From VXNF01 sp965116465 (GTDB lineage: Bacteria > Actinomycetota > Acidimicrobiia > Acidimicrobiales > CATQHL01), in contig OZ220687.1 of NCBI GenBank assembly GCA_965116465.1, positions 2,356,001 to 2,420,000 on the forward strand: DNA of 64,000 nt, written 5' to 3'. Of the stretch, positions 1 to 7,803 are shown one piece after another. Within the stretch, counting starts at the first letter, position 1, and each line of letters starts with the position of its first letter. The notes under the pieces are model-generated. The model was not told where the DNA came from. It saw nothing but the letters and a program-made list of their open reading frames with translations, and made no database searches. The translations under genes and the position numbers were made by a program.

Positions 1-417
1 GGCTCGGTGCTCTCGGGCGTCTTCAGCTTCGCCGGCGGCGCCAACGCCACGCTCCTGTACGACTTCGCCACCCGTCACCGGCGGCGTTTCGAGATGTTCG
101 CCGTGGGCGAGCGGGCGGGTGTCGACGGCATCCAGGATCAGGAGCTTCCCGGTCCGGCCCGGCTGGTGCGGGCCGAGTTGCGCTACGGGCCCCACGAGCC
201 GCGGGGCTCCGCGCTGGAGTTGCCGCTGCAGTACACGCTGTCGCCGGACTCGTATCTGGCGACGCGCGCCGACGTGCTGCAGTGCATCGCCGGTGGCGGC
301 GAGCCCTGGGCCAGCGGCACGGACATCCTGCGCAGCATGAGCACGCTGTTCGCGCTCAAGGAGTCGATTCGCAGCGGGCAGCCGGTGCGACCGTCGCTCG
401 ACCCGGAGGAATCATGA
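1..417 (+). CDS. Gfo/Idh/MocA-family dehydrogenase, C-terminal part (5' truncated by window)
   Basis: The frame is open from the first base and ends at the TGA at 415-417, leaving about 138 codons. The tail ALKESIRSGQPV followed by a conserved Pro is the typical end of Gfo/Idh/MocA NAD(P)-dependent sugar or inositol dehydrogenases, in which this region closes the C-terminal alpha/beta substrate domain. The Rossmann domain and catalytic Lys lie outside the window, so substrate cannot be judged. The stop overlaps the next start (ATGA), so it is probably the upstream member of the catabolic operon that runs to 10538. Confidence 0.7.
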   Translation, partial: GSVLSGVFSFAGGANATLLYDFATRHRRRFEMFAVGERAGVDGIQDQELPGPARLVRAELRYGPHEPRGSALELPLQYTLSPDSYLATRADVLQCIAGGGEPWASGTDILRSMSTLFALKESIRSGQPVRPSLDPEES

Positions 418-1031
418 GCACCGATCCCGTCGGCGTTCGCCGCCTGGCGGTGGAGCACCTCGACCGGGCCGCCTTCGAGCCCTTCGGGGCGGTCATCGCG
501 CCCGAGACGGCCGACTCTCCGAACCTCAACAGGGCAGCCAACAACCTGGGCTACCTCTGGGTCCAGAAGGAGTTGGAGTTCCCCGGCAGGGCGTACATGT
601 GCTCGCTGCGGTACTACTACCGCGGCAACCGCTGCGAGTTCGTCCAGAAGCACCCGGCGAGCACCATCACGCTCATCACGCTCGGCATGCATCCGGCCGC
701 CCTCGTGGTCGTGCCCGACGTCGACGGCCGTCCCGACGTCGACGCGGCCCGTGCGTTCCTGGTCAGCGGCGGGACCGGGGTGGTGATAAATCGCGGCACC
801 TGGGTGCGCTATGCCTACCCGCTCGGCGCCTACGCGGACTTCGCGTACGTCACCCAGCGGGTCGACCCTGCGACCGCCAACACCACCGACGACGTCGTGC
901 GCGTCAACCTCGACAGCGAACTGGGATTCGTCTTCGACCTGGAGTTCGCCCCGCCGGCAGGTGACGGTTACGAGATCGGACCGAGCGGGGCGGTCGCTGC
1001 CGGCCCGCCCCACAACCCACCGGGAGAGTGA
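414..1031 (+). CDS. Ureidoglycolate lyase (AllA)-like cupin
   Basis: 205 residues from an ATG that overlaps the preceding stop (ATGA). A longer frame upstream exists but would overlap the dehydrogenase by over 100 bases. The pattern AVEHLDRAAFEPFGAVI near the start, a central LGMHPAALVVVP strand and GTWVRYAYPLG resemble the AllA fold, which splits ureidoglycolate into glyoxylate and urea. It is longer than the roughly 160-residue enterobacterial AllA. In an operon with a sugar-type importer and dehydrogenases, the real substrate may be a related hydroxy acid, so the family is fairly secure and the substrate is not. Confidence 0.6.
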   Translation: MSTDPVGVRRLAVEHLDRAAFEPFGAVIAPETADSPNLNRAANNLGYLWVQKELEFPGRAYMCSLRYYYRGNRCEFVQKHPASTITLITLGMHPAALVVVPDVDGRPDVDAARAFLVSGGTGVVINRGTWVRYAYPLGAYADFAYVTQRVDPATANTTDDVVRVNLDSELGFVFDLEFAPPAGDGYEIGPSGAVAAGPPHNPPGE

Positions 1032-1843
1032 TTCGAGTGAACGAACACGCAAACTCGAACGGCAACGGCTCGGAAGGCGCGCCGCTGCTGCAGCTGCGGG
1101 GGATATGCCGGAGCTTCGGCCACGTCCGGGCGGTGCACGAGGTGGACGTGGATCTGCACCGCAACGAGATCCTCGGGATCGTCGGCGACAACGGCGCCGG
1201 CAAGTCCACGCTCATGAAGATCATCGCCGGCACCGTGAGTCCCGACAGCGGCCGGATCCTGATGAACGGCGAGCCCGTCGAGATCGCCACCGCCCAGGAC
1301 TCCCGCCGCCTCGGGATCGAGATGATCTACCAGGACCTGGCGCTCTTCGACAATCTGGACGTGGCCGCCAACGTCTTCATCGGGCGCGAGCCCACCCGGG
1401 GGATGCCGAGCCTGCTGGGCTTCCTGGAACGGCGCCGCATGCACCGCGAGGCCGCCGCCCTGCTGGAGCGGTTGAACATCATGATCGGGTCCACGAGGCT
1501 TCCGGTCGGCGTCCTCTCGGGCGGCCAGCGGCAGATGGTGGCCATCGCCCGGGCGGTTGCGTTCGAGGAGAACAACCACGTCCTGCTGATGGACGAGCCG
1601 TCTGCGGCGCTCGGGGCCACCGAGTCGGCCACGGTCACGGAGTTGATCCGGGACATCCGCCGCGACGGCCTGTCGATCATGATCATCAGCCACCGCATCC
1701 CCGAGGTCCTGGACCTCGCCGATCGGGTCATGGTCATGAAGCGTGGCGAGCACGTGGCGACAGTCGACGCACAGAGCACGTCGGTGGAGGAGTGCGTCAA
1801 CCTCATCGTGGCCGGTGTACCGGGGGAGACCGGGCAGGCGTGA
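1028..1843 (+). CDS. Sugar-type ABC transporter ATP-binding protein (single-domain, FrcA-like)
   Basis: 271 residues with one nucleotide-binding domain: Walker A GDNGAGKST around residue 55, signature LSGGQRQ near 161, Walker B LLMDEPSAA near 183, and a switch His in ISHRIPE. Ribose-type importers usually carry a two-domain ATPase; a single domain is typical of the FrcA/YtfR-like actinobacterial subgroup. The start is GTG 1028 (overlapping the previous stop as GTGA) or GTG 1037. It is followed without gap by two permeases, giving an ATPase plus heterodimeric membrane pore. No substrate-binding protein is visible; it may lie upstream of the window. Confidence 0.88.
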   Translation: MIRVNEHANSNGNGSEGAPLLQLRGICRSFGHVRAVHEVDVDLHRNEILGIVGDNGAGKSTLMKIIAGTVSPDSGRILMNGEPVEIATAQDSRRLGIEMIYQDLALFDNLDVAANVFIGREPTRGMPSLLGFLERRRMHREAAALLERLNIMIGSTRLPVGVLSGGQRQMVAIARAVAFEENNHVLLMDEPSAALGATESATVTELIRDIRRDGLSIMIISHRIPEVLDLADRVMVMKRGEHVATVDAQSTSVEECVNLIVAGVPGETGQA

Positions 1844-2835
1844 CCGCCACCGCCACCCCGCCGGGCGCTCCGCTCGACAGCCGCGCCCAGGCGGCGGCGC
1901 GCGCCCGGCGCATCCTGCTGGGTCAGCACGTCCTGTTGCTGATCGCCCTCATCCTGCTGGGCACGTATTTCACCTCGCGCCTCGATTTCTTCCTCACCAG
2001 TCAGAACGTCCTTACGATCCTGCGGTTCAGCGCCGTCACCTTCATCGTGGCGACCGGTTTCACCCTCGTCCTGATCGGGGGTGGGCTCGACCTCTCCATC
2101 GGCTCGGGAATGGCGGTGGTGGGGGTCACCGCCGGGAAGCTCTTCCAGGCCGGCGTGCCGCTCGTGGCGGCGTTCCTGATCGGGGTGGTCGTGGGGATCG
2201 TCATCGGGTTCGTGAATGGGTTCATCGTGACCCGTTTCCGCATCAACCCGCTCATCGCAACCCTGGCGATGCTCTTCGTCCTCCTCGGTGTGGCGTTCAT
2301 CATCACCGACGGGCGCTCGCAGCAGATCCGCGACGACGGGTTCCGCTTCGCCCGGGAGAACGTGGGCGGCGTTCCGGTGCCGGTGTTCTTCCTGATCGCC
2401 ACCGCCGTGCTGTCGGTCGTCCTGCTGCACACCACCAAGGCGGGACGCCACCTGTTCGCCGTGGGCGGCAATCCCGACGCAGCCAGGCAGGCCGCCATGA
2501 ACGTCGACCGGTTCCGCCTGGGGATGTACACCGTGGCCGGCCTCTACACGGGAATCGCCGGCGTCCTGCTGGCGTCGGACCTCGGTGCCATCGCCCCCAA
2601 CTCGGCACGCAACTGGGAGCTCTACGTCGCCACGGCGGTCTTCCTGGGCGGCGCCAGCCTCACCGGGGGCCGGGGTTCGGTCGTCGGCACGTTCATCGGC
2701 GTGGTGTTCGTGAGCGCCCTCGACAACGGGCTCGTCCAGATGGCGGTGCGCCCCCAGATCGTCCTGATCGTCGTGGGTACCGCCATGATCCTGGCGGTGG
2801 CCTTCGACCAGCGACCCAAGGGCGGGTTCCGATGA
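1840..2835 (+). CDS. Sugar-type ABC transporter permease (RbsC family), first
   Basis: 331 residues starting at GTG 1840, which overlaps the ATPase stop. It has a 35-residue basic N-terminus and then many hydrophobic segments. The GGGLDLSIGS motif and LGGASLTGGRGSVVGT near the C-terminus are hallmarks of BPD_transp_2 (ribose/xylose-type) permeases in the cytoplasmic membrane. It should pair with the next permease to form the channel driven by the upstream ATPase. Confidence 0.9.
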   Translation: MTATATPPGAPLDSRAQAAARARRILLGQHVLLLIALILLGTYFTSRLDFFLTSQNVLTILRFSAVTFIVATGFTLVLIGGGLDLSIGSGMAVVGVTAGKLFQAGVPLVAAFLIGVVVGIVIGFVNGFIVTRFRINPLIATLAMLFVLLGVAFIITDGRSQQIRDDGFRFARENVGGVPVPVFFLIATAVLSVVLLHTTKAGRHLFAVGGNPDAARQAAMNVDRFRLGMYTVAGLYTGIAGVLLASDLGAIAPNSARNWELYVATAVFLGGASLTGGRGSVVGTFIGVVFVSALDNGLVQMAVRPQIVLIVVGTAMILAVAFDQRPKGGFR

Positions 2836-3848
2836 CCGCCGTCGTGCCGGAGCGTCCTGTGGCCGGGGCGTCGGGCTGGCCGCAGCGCCTGCGCGACCTG
2901 ATGTTCTCCGGAAAGATGACGTGGGTCACGCTGGGCGCGGTCATCGTGGCGGAGTTCGTGGTCTTCAGCATCGCGGCGCCCCGTTTCCTGAGCACCACGA
3001 ACCTGCTGAACACCGGCCGGGCAACCGCGGTGCTCATGATCGTGGCCACCGGCGCCACGTTCGGGCTCATATCCGGCGCCCTGGACATCTCGGTCGGCTC
3101 GGTCATGGCGCTGTCGGGCACGATCGGCACGCAGATCGTCATCGCCGGCTACCCGGCCTCCGTCGCCATCCTGGCCGCGGTCGGGTCGGGCGTCGGCGTG
3201 GGGCTCATCAACGGCTTCGTGGTGGTGAAGCTGCGGGTCAATCCTCTGGTGGCGACCCTGGGCATGCTCGGCATCGCCTTCGGATTGGCGTTCGTCGTGG
3301 ACGGTGGAGCGGGCATCGCCGGCAACCTGCGCCAGACCACCGACGCGGCCTACGGGGTCATGAAGAACGACCTCGTGGGGATCCCGCTGCCGCTGGTCTT
3401 CGCCGTGCTGTTCGCCGCGGCCGGATGGGTGCTGCTCGCCAAGACCCGCTTCGGGCTCTACGCCTACGCCGTGGGAGGCAACGCCTCGGCGGGGCGCTCG
3501 GTGGCGCTCCCGGTGGACCGGCTGCGCATGATGTACCTCGTCTTCAGCGGCGCCTGCGCGGCGACGGGTGGCTGGGTGCTGTCGTCCACGCTGGGCGGTT
3601 CGGGCGCGGCCAGCGTGCCCGGCACCCTGGTTCTGACCGTCGTGACCGCTGTGATTCTGGGCGGGGTCGGCCTCCTGGGCGGCACCGGCACCATGGGCGG
3701 CACGATCCTCGGGGTGATCGTCCTGGGAGTGCTGGAGAACGGCATGACCCTGGCCGGTTGGCCGACCTTCTACCAGTACGTCGTGGAAGGCCTGCTGCTG
3801 ATGCTGGCCGTAGGCTTGGACGCGGTGCGGACAGGGGGTTACCGCTGA
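2832..3848 (+). CDS. Sugar-type ABC transporter permease (RbsC family), second
   Basis: 338 residues; the ATG at 2832 overlaps the previous stop (ATGA). It carries the family motifs SGALDISVGSVMALSG and LGGVGLLGGTGTMGGT and about ten hydrophobic segments. It is paralogous to the preceding permease but diverged. Two permease genes in tandem imply a heterodimeric pore, whereas the second sugar importer in this window (35638-39253) has only one permease. Confidence 0.9.
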   Translation: MTAVVPERPVAGASGWPQRLRDLMFSGKMTWVTLGAVIVAEFVVFSIAAPRFLSTTNLLNTGRATAVLMIVATGATFGLISGALDISVGSVMALSGTIGTQIVIAGYPASVAILAAVGSGVGVGLINGFVVVKLRVNPLVATLGMLGIAFGLAFVVDGGAGIAGNLRQTTDAAYGVMKNDLVGIPLPLVFAVLFAAAGWVLLAKTRFGLYAYAVGGNASAGRSVALPVDRLRMMYLVFSGACAATGGWVLSSTLGGSGAASVPGTLVLTVVTAVILGGVGLLGGTGTMGGTILGVIVLGVLENGMTLAGWPTFYQYVVEGLLLMLAVGLDAVRTGGYR

Positions 3849-3870
3849 ACGCCGGCCAGGAGGGCACATC

Positions 3871-5385
3871 ATGACCATGACCGCCACGCGGGCCCGGGAC
3901 GACCAACCTGTGGGAGCCCCGTTGCGCATGTTCATCGGGGGCGAGTGGACCGAGGCGATCTCCGGTCGCACCTTCGACTCCTTCGACCCGTACACCGGCC
4001 AGCCCTGGGCGCAGGTGCCCGAGGCGGCCGCCGCCGATGTGGACCGCGCCGTCGCCGCAGCGCGCGTCGCATTCGATGAGGGGCCGTGGCCGCGGCTGGC
4101 GGGGGTCGAGCGCGCCCGGGTGATCCGGCGCCTGGCGCGGCTGATCGAGGAGAACGCCGAGGAACTCGGCGTCATCGAGGTGCGCGACAACGGGAAGCTG
4201 CTGCGGGAGATGGCGGGTCAGGCGGCGCTGCTGCCGGAGTTCTACGACTACTTCGCCGGTGCCGCCGACAAGATCGGCGGGGAAGTCCTGGACTCCGCCA
4301 AGACCAACTTCTTCGTCTACCAACTCTTCGAGCCCGTCGGGGTGGTGGGCGCCATCACGCCGTGGAACTCGCCGCTGCTGCTGACCGCCTTCAAGCTGGC
4401 GCCGGCGCTGGCCGCGGGTTGCAGCTTCGTCCACAAGCCGTCGGAGCACACGTCGGTCTCCGCGCTGCGCTTCGCGGAGATCGTGGCGGAAGCAGGCGTG
4501 CCCGACGGGGTCTACAACGTGGTCACCGGCGACGGCCCGAACGTCGGCGAACCGCTGGTGTCGCATCCCGGCGTCGACAAGGTTTCGTTCACCGGCTCGG
4601 TCGCCACGGGGATCCGCGTCTCGAAGGCGGCCGCGGAGCACCTGGCCCCGGTGACGCTGGAATTGGGCGGCAAGTCACCCAACATCGTGTTCGCCGACGC
4701 CGACCTCGAGGCCGCCGCCAACGGCGTCGTGGCGGGGATCTTCGCCGCCTGCGGGCAGACCTGCATCGCCGGCTCGCGCCTGCTCGTGGAGCGCCCGGTG
4801 CATGACGAGTTGGTGGACCGTGTCGTCGGCCGGGCACGGGAGATCATCCTCGGCAACCCGATGGATCCCGCCACCGAGATGGGGCCGCTGGCCTTCGCCG
4901 CCCACTGGGACAAGGTCATGGGCTACATCGACATCGGCACCGCCGAAGGGGCTGAACTGGCGACCGGCGGGCGCCGCCCCGAGCGCTTCGGGGACGGGCT
5001 GTTCGTCGAGCCCACGGTCTTCTGCGGCGTGGACAACACGATGCGGATCGCCCGCGAGGAGATCTTCGGGCCGGTGCTGTCGGTCATCCCGTTCGAGGGC
5101 GAGGCAGAGGCGCTGGCGATCGCCAACGACTCACCCTTCGGGCTGGCGGCGGGTGTCTGGACCCGGGACGTGCAGAGGGTGCACCGGATGGTCGCGCGCC
5201 TGCAGGCCGGCACCGTGTGGGTCAACGCCTACCGGACCCTCAACTACGACGTGCCCTTCGGCGGGCGCAAGATGAGCGGTCACGGCCGGGAGAACGGTCT
5301 GGACGGTCTGCGCGAGTATCTGCACACCAAGTCCGTGTGGGTCGAGATGTCCGGCGCCACCCGCGACCCGTTCAAGCTGGGCTGA
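3871..5385 (+). CDS. NAD(P)-dependent aldehyde dehydrogenase
   Basis: 504 residues, the usual length of the family. The AGGAGG at 3858-3863 supports the ATG at 3871. Signature elements are the cofactor loop GAITPWNSPL (about 160-169), GSVATG near 242, general base Glu264 in LELGGKSP and catalytic Cys298 in GQTCIAG, so it should be active. It oxidises an aldehyde to an acid. The nonphosphorylating subfamily and the operon suggest a semialdehyde or hydroxyaldehyde derived from the imported compound, but the substrate cannot be read from the sequence. Confidence 0.9.
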   Translation: MTMTATRARDDQPVGAPLRMFIGGEWTEAISGRTFDSFDPYTGQPWAQVPEAAAADVDRAVAAARVAFDEGPWPRLAGVERARVIRRLARLIEENAEELGVIEVRDNGKLLREMAGQAALLPEFYDYFAGAADKIGGEVLDSAKTNFFVYQLFEPVGVVGAITPWNSPLLLTAFKLAPALAAGCSFVHKPSEHTSVSALRFAEIVAEAGVPDGVYNVVTGDGPNVGEPLVSHPGVDKVSFTGSVATGIRVSKAAAEHLAPVTLELGGKSPNIVFADADLEAAANGVVAGIFAACGQTCIAGSRLLVERPVHDELVDRVVGRAREIILGNPMDPATEMGPLAFAAHWDKVMGYIDIGTAEGAELATGGRRPERFGDGLFVEPTVFCGVDNTMRIAREEIFGPVLSVIPFEGEAEALAIANDSPFGLAAGVWTRDVQRVHRMVARLQAGTVWVNAYRTLNYDVPFGGRKMSGHGRENGLDGLREYLHTKSVWVEMSGATRDPFKLG

Positions 5386-5434
5386 TCACGGCCGGGATGC
5401 TGGTACCGGGCCGGCCGACCACGGGAGGTCACCG

Positions 5435-6565
5435 ATGAGTGAGGACAGCCGGCCGCAGGTCACCTCCGGTCTGGAGGGCGTGCTGGCCTGCTACTCGTCG
5501 GTCTGCTCCATCGACGGTCCCGGGGGCGTCTTGACCTACCGGGGCTACGACATCCGCGACTTCGTGACCGCCGCCTCGTTCTGTGACGTCGCCTGGCTGT
5601 TGTGGCACGGCGACTGGCCCGACGATGCCGAGAGCGAGGCGTTCGCCGCCGAGGTTGCGTCTCACCGTGACCTGAGCGACTCCGTGGCGGCGCTCCTGGC
5701 GGCCGCGCCCATTGAGAGCGCCAACCCGATGGCGGTGCTGCGCACGGCCGTGTCGATGGTGGGCGCCGAGGATCCCACCGCCGACGACATCTCGCGCGAT
5801 GCAGTGGTGGCGAAGGCGGCGAGGCTCGTGGGCTGCCTGCCGACGATGGTCGCCGCCATGTCGCGTTACCTCCAGGGCGACGAGCCGATCGCGGCCGACC
5901 CGAGCCTCGAACACGCCGCCAACTTCTGCTGGATGCTGACCGGGCGGCATCCGTCGCCCCAGGAGGCCGCTGCGCTCAACGCCCTGTTGAACACCTACGC
6001 CGAGCACGAACTGAACGCCTCCACGTTCGCGGCGCGGACCACGGTGGGGACGCTCTCGGACTACTACTCGGCGATGGTCTCGGGCATCGGGGCGGTCAAG
6101 GGCCCGCTGCACGGGGGCGCCGTGGACGATGCCATGTCGGTGTTCTCCGAGATCGGCCGGCCCGACGGCGTGGTGCCGTTCGTGGAGGCGGCGCTGGCGG
6201 CCCGGCGCAAGGTCCCCGGGTTTGGCCACCGCGTCTACCGGACCCGCGATCCGCGGGCGATCGCCATGGACCGCCTCGCCGCCGAACTCGGCGAGGAGGC
6301 GGGCGAGCCGCACTGGCACGCCGTGGCAAGCGCCCTGGAGGCCGAACTGCACGGACGCAAGGGGCTCAACGCCAACGTGGACTACTACTCGGCGCTGGTT
6401 CTGTACCACCTGGGTTTCCCGCTCAGCATGTTCACGAGCTTCATCGTCTGCAGCCGGGTGGCCGGCTGGACGGCCCACGTGCTGGAGCAGTACGCCAACA
6501 ACCGTCTCATCAGGCCCCGCGCGCAGTACGAGGGGTCGCCGCCGCGCCCGTACCCGGCGGGCTGA
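5435..6565 (+). CDS. Citrate synthase-family enzyme (possible 2-methylcitrate synthase)
   Basis: 376 residues, the short type-I length. Active-site residues are recognisable: His226 in GPLHGG, His265 in GFGHRVYRTRDPR, and Asp316 in NANVDYYSA. It condenses acetyl-CoA or propionyl-CoA with oxaloacetate. The next two genes encode a PrpF-like isomerase and an aconitase, the partners of the AcnD-type 2-methylcitrate cycle, so a methylcitrate synthase role is plausible. No PrpB lyase is seen here. A GGGAGG lies just upstream of ATG 5435. Confidence 0.85.
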   Translation: MSEDSRPQVTSGLEGVLACYSSVCSIDGPGGVLTYRGYDIRDFVTAASFCDVAWLLWHGDWPDDAESEAFAAEVASHRDLSDSVAALLAAAPIESANPMAVLRTAVSMVGAEDPTADDISRDAVVAKAARLVGCLPTMVAAMSRYLQGDEPIAADPSLEHAANFCWMLTGRHPSPQEAAALNALLNTYAEHELNASTFAARTTVGTLSDYYSAMVSGIGAVKGPLHGGAVDDAMSVFSEIGRPDGVVPFVEAALAARRKVPGFGHRVYRTRDPRAIAMDRLAAELGEEAGEPHWHAVASALEAELHGRKGLNANVDYYSALVLYHLGFPLSMFTSFIVCSRVAGWTAHVLEQYANNRLIRPRAQYEGSPPRPYPAG

Positions 6566-6567
6566 GC

Positions 6568-7803
6568 GTGGACCGGGCGGTCCCCGCGTCGTTCTGGCGG
6601 GGAGGCACCAGCCGCGCCGTCCTGTTCCAGGCTGAGGACCTGGCCACCTACGAGCCCCAGCAGGTAGAGGCGATCATCCTGGCGGCGCTGGGCAGTCCCG
6701 ATCCCGACGGGCGCCAGATCGACGGGCTCGGCGGCGGGATCTCCTCCCTCAGCAAGGCCGCCATCGTCGGGGCGGCCCCGTCCGGCAGCGGCGCCGACGT
6801 GGCGTTCCGCTTCGCCCAGGTGGAGGTGGCCGAGCCGAGGGTCGACTTCGCCGGCAACTGCGGCAACATCTCAGCGGCGATCGCCCCGTTCGCCGTGAAC
6901 GAGGGTGTCGTGGAGGCGGGCGGCGATGTGGTGGAGGTCGTGGTGCTGAGCCTCAACACCGGCCAGCGGTACCGCGCCCGCGTGCCGCTCAATGCCGGTC
7001 GTTACGACCCGTCAGGGGAGTTCTCCATTGCCGGCGTGCCGGGCACGGGAGCGCGCCTGCGTCTCGATTACCTCGACCCCGGCGGCTCGATCGGGAGGGG
7101 AGTGCTTCCCACCGGGGCCGTGCGTGAGGAGATCGGGTTGCCGGGTCTCGGCGCCGTGCCGGTGTCCATCGTGGACGTGGGAAACCCTGCCGTGTTCGTC
7201 GCGGCCGGGGCGCTCGGTGTTCCCGAGGCCGCCGCGGCGTCGCCCGCCGCACTCGACGCCGACGAGGCTCTCCAGCGCCGGCTCGAGGAGATCCGCTGCG
7301 AGGCCGCGGTGCGGATCGGCGTCGCCGACTCGGCCGCCGACGCCGGTCGGCACCATCGCACGGTGCCGAAGGTGGCTCTGGTGGGCGAACCGCGGGCCTA
7401 CCGCACGACCAGCGGCGAGGAGGTGTCCACCGCCGACGTGGATGTGCTCGTGCGGCTCGTCTCGATGGGGCGGACGCACCGCACCCTGGCGATGACCGGT
7501 GCCATGGCCTGCGCCGCGGCAGCCGTCATGGACGGCAGCGTGGTGGAGGAAGTGGCCGGGGGATCGGTCGAGACGAGCCCGCGGGAGTCCGCCGGGGCCA
7601 CTGTCGTGAAGCGGGGCGTTCGACTCGGGCATCCCGCTGGCACCCTGACGCTCGACGTGACGGCCGAGGACACCGCCGGCACCTGGAGGGTGCCGAGCCT
7701 CAGCGTGGATCGGACGGCGCGGGAGATCATGCGCGGCACGGTTCAGGTGCCGCAGGCCTATCTCGACGGCGAGGCCTGGTTCGCCTCCGGTTCGCCGCCG
7801 TGA
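6568..7803 (+). CDS. PrpF-family isomerase (aconitate/methylaconitate or oxalomesaconate-type)
   Basis: 411 residues from GTG 6568, two bases after the synthase stop. It opens with PASFWRGGTSRAVLF, has FAGNCGNISAAIAPFAV around residue 100 (the conserved Cys-Gly-Asn active-site segment), and ends with the RTAREIMRGTV motif. These are characteristic of the PrpF/methylitaconate-isomerase fold (two diaminopimelate-epimerase-like halves). In Shewanella-type propionate metabolism PrpF works with AcnD; the same pairing is seen here since the aconitase follows with a GTGA overlap. Confidence 0.85.
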   Translation: MDRAVPASFWRGGTSRAVLFQAEDLATYEPQQVEAIILAALGSPDPDGRQIDGLGGGISSLSKAAIVGAAPSGSGADVAFRFAQVEVAEPRVDFAGNCGNISAAIAPFAVNEGVVEAGGDVVEVVVLSLNTGQRYRARVPLNAGRYDPSGEFSIAGVPGTGARLRLDYLDPGGSIGRGVLPTGAVREEIGLPGLGAVPVSIVDVGNPAVFVAAGALGVPEAAAASPAALDADEALQRRLEEIRCEAAVRIGVADSAADAGRHHRTVPKVALVGEPRAYRTTSGEEVSTADVDVLVRLVSMGRTHRTLAMTGAMACAAAAVMDGSVVEEVAGGSVETSPRESAGATVVKRGVRLGHPAGTLTLDVTAEDTAGTWRVPSLSVDRTAREIMRGTVQVPQAYLDGEAWFASGSPP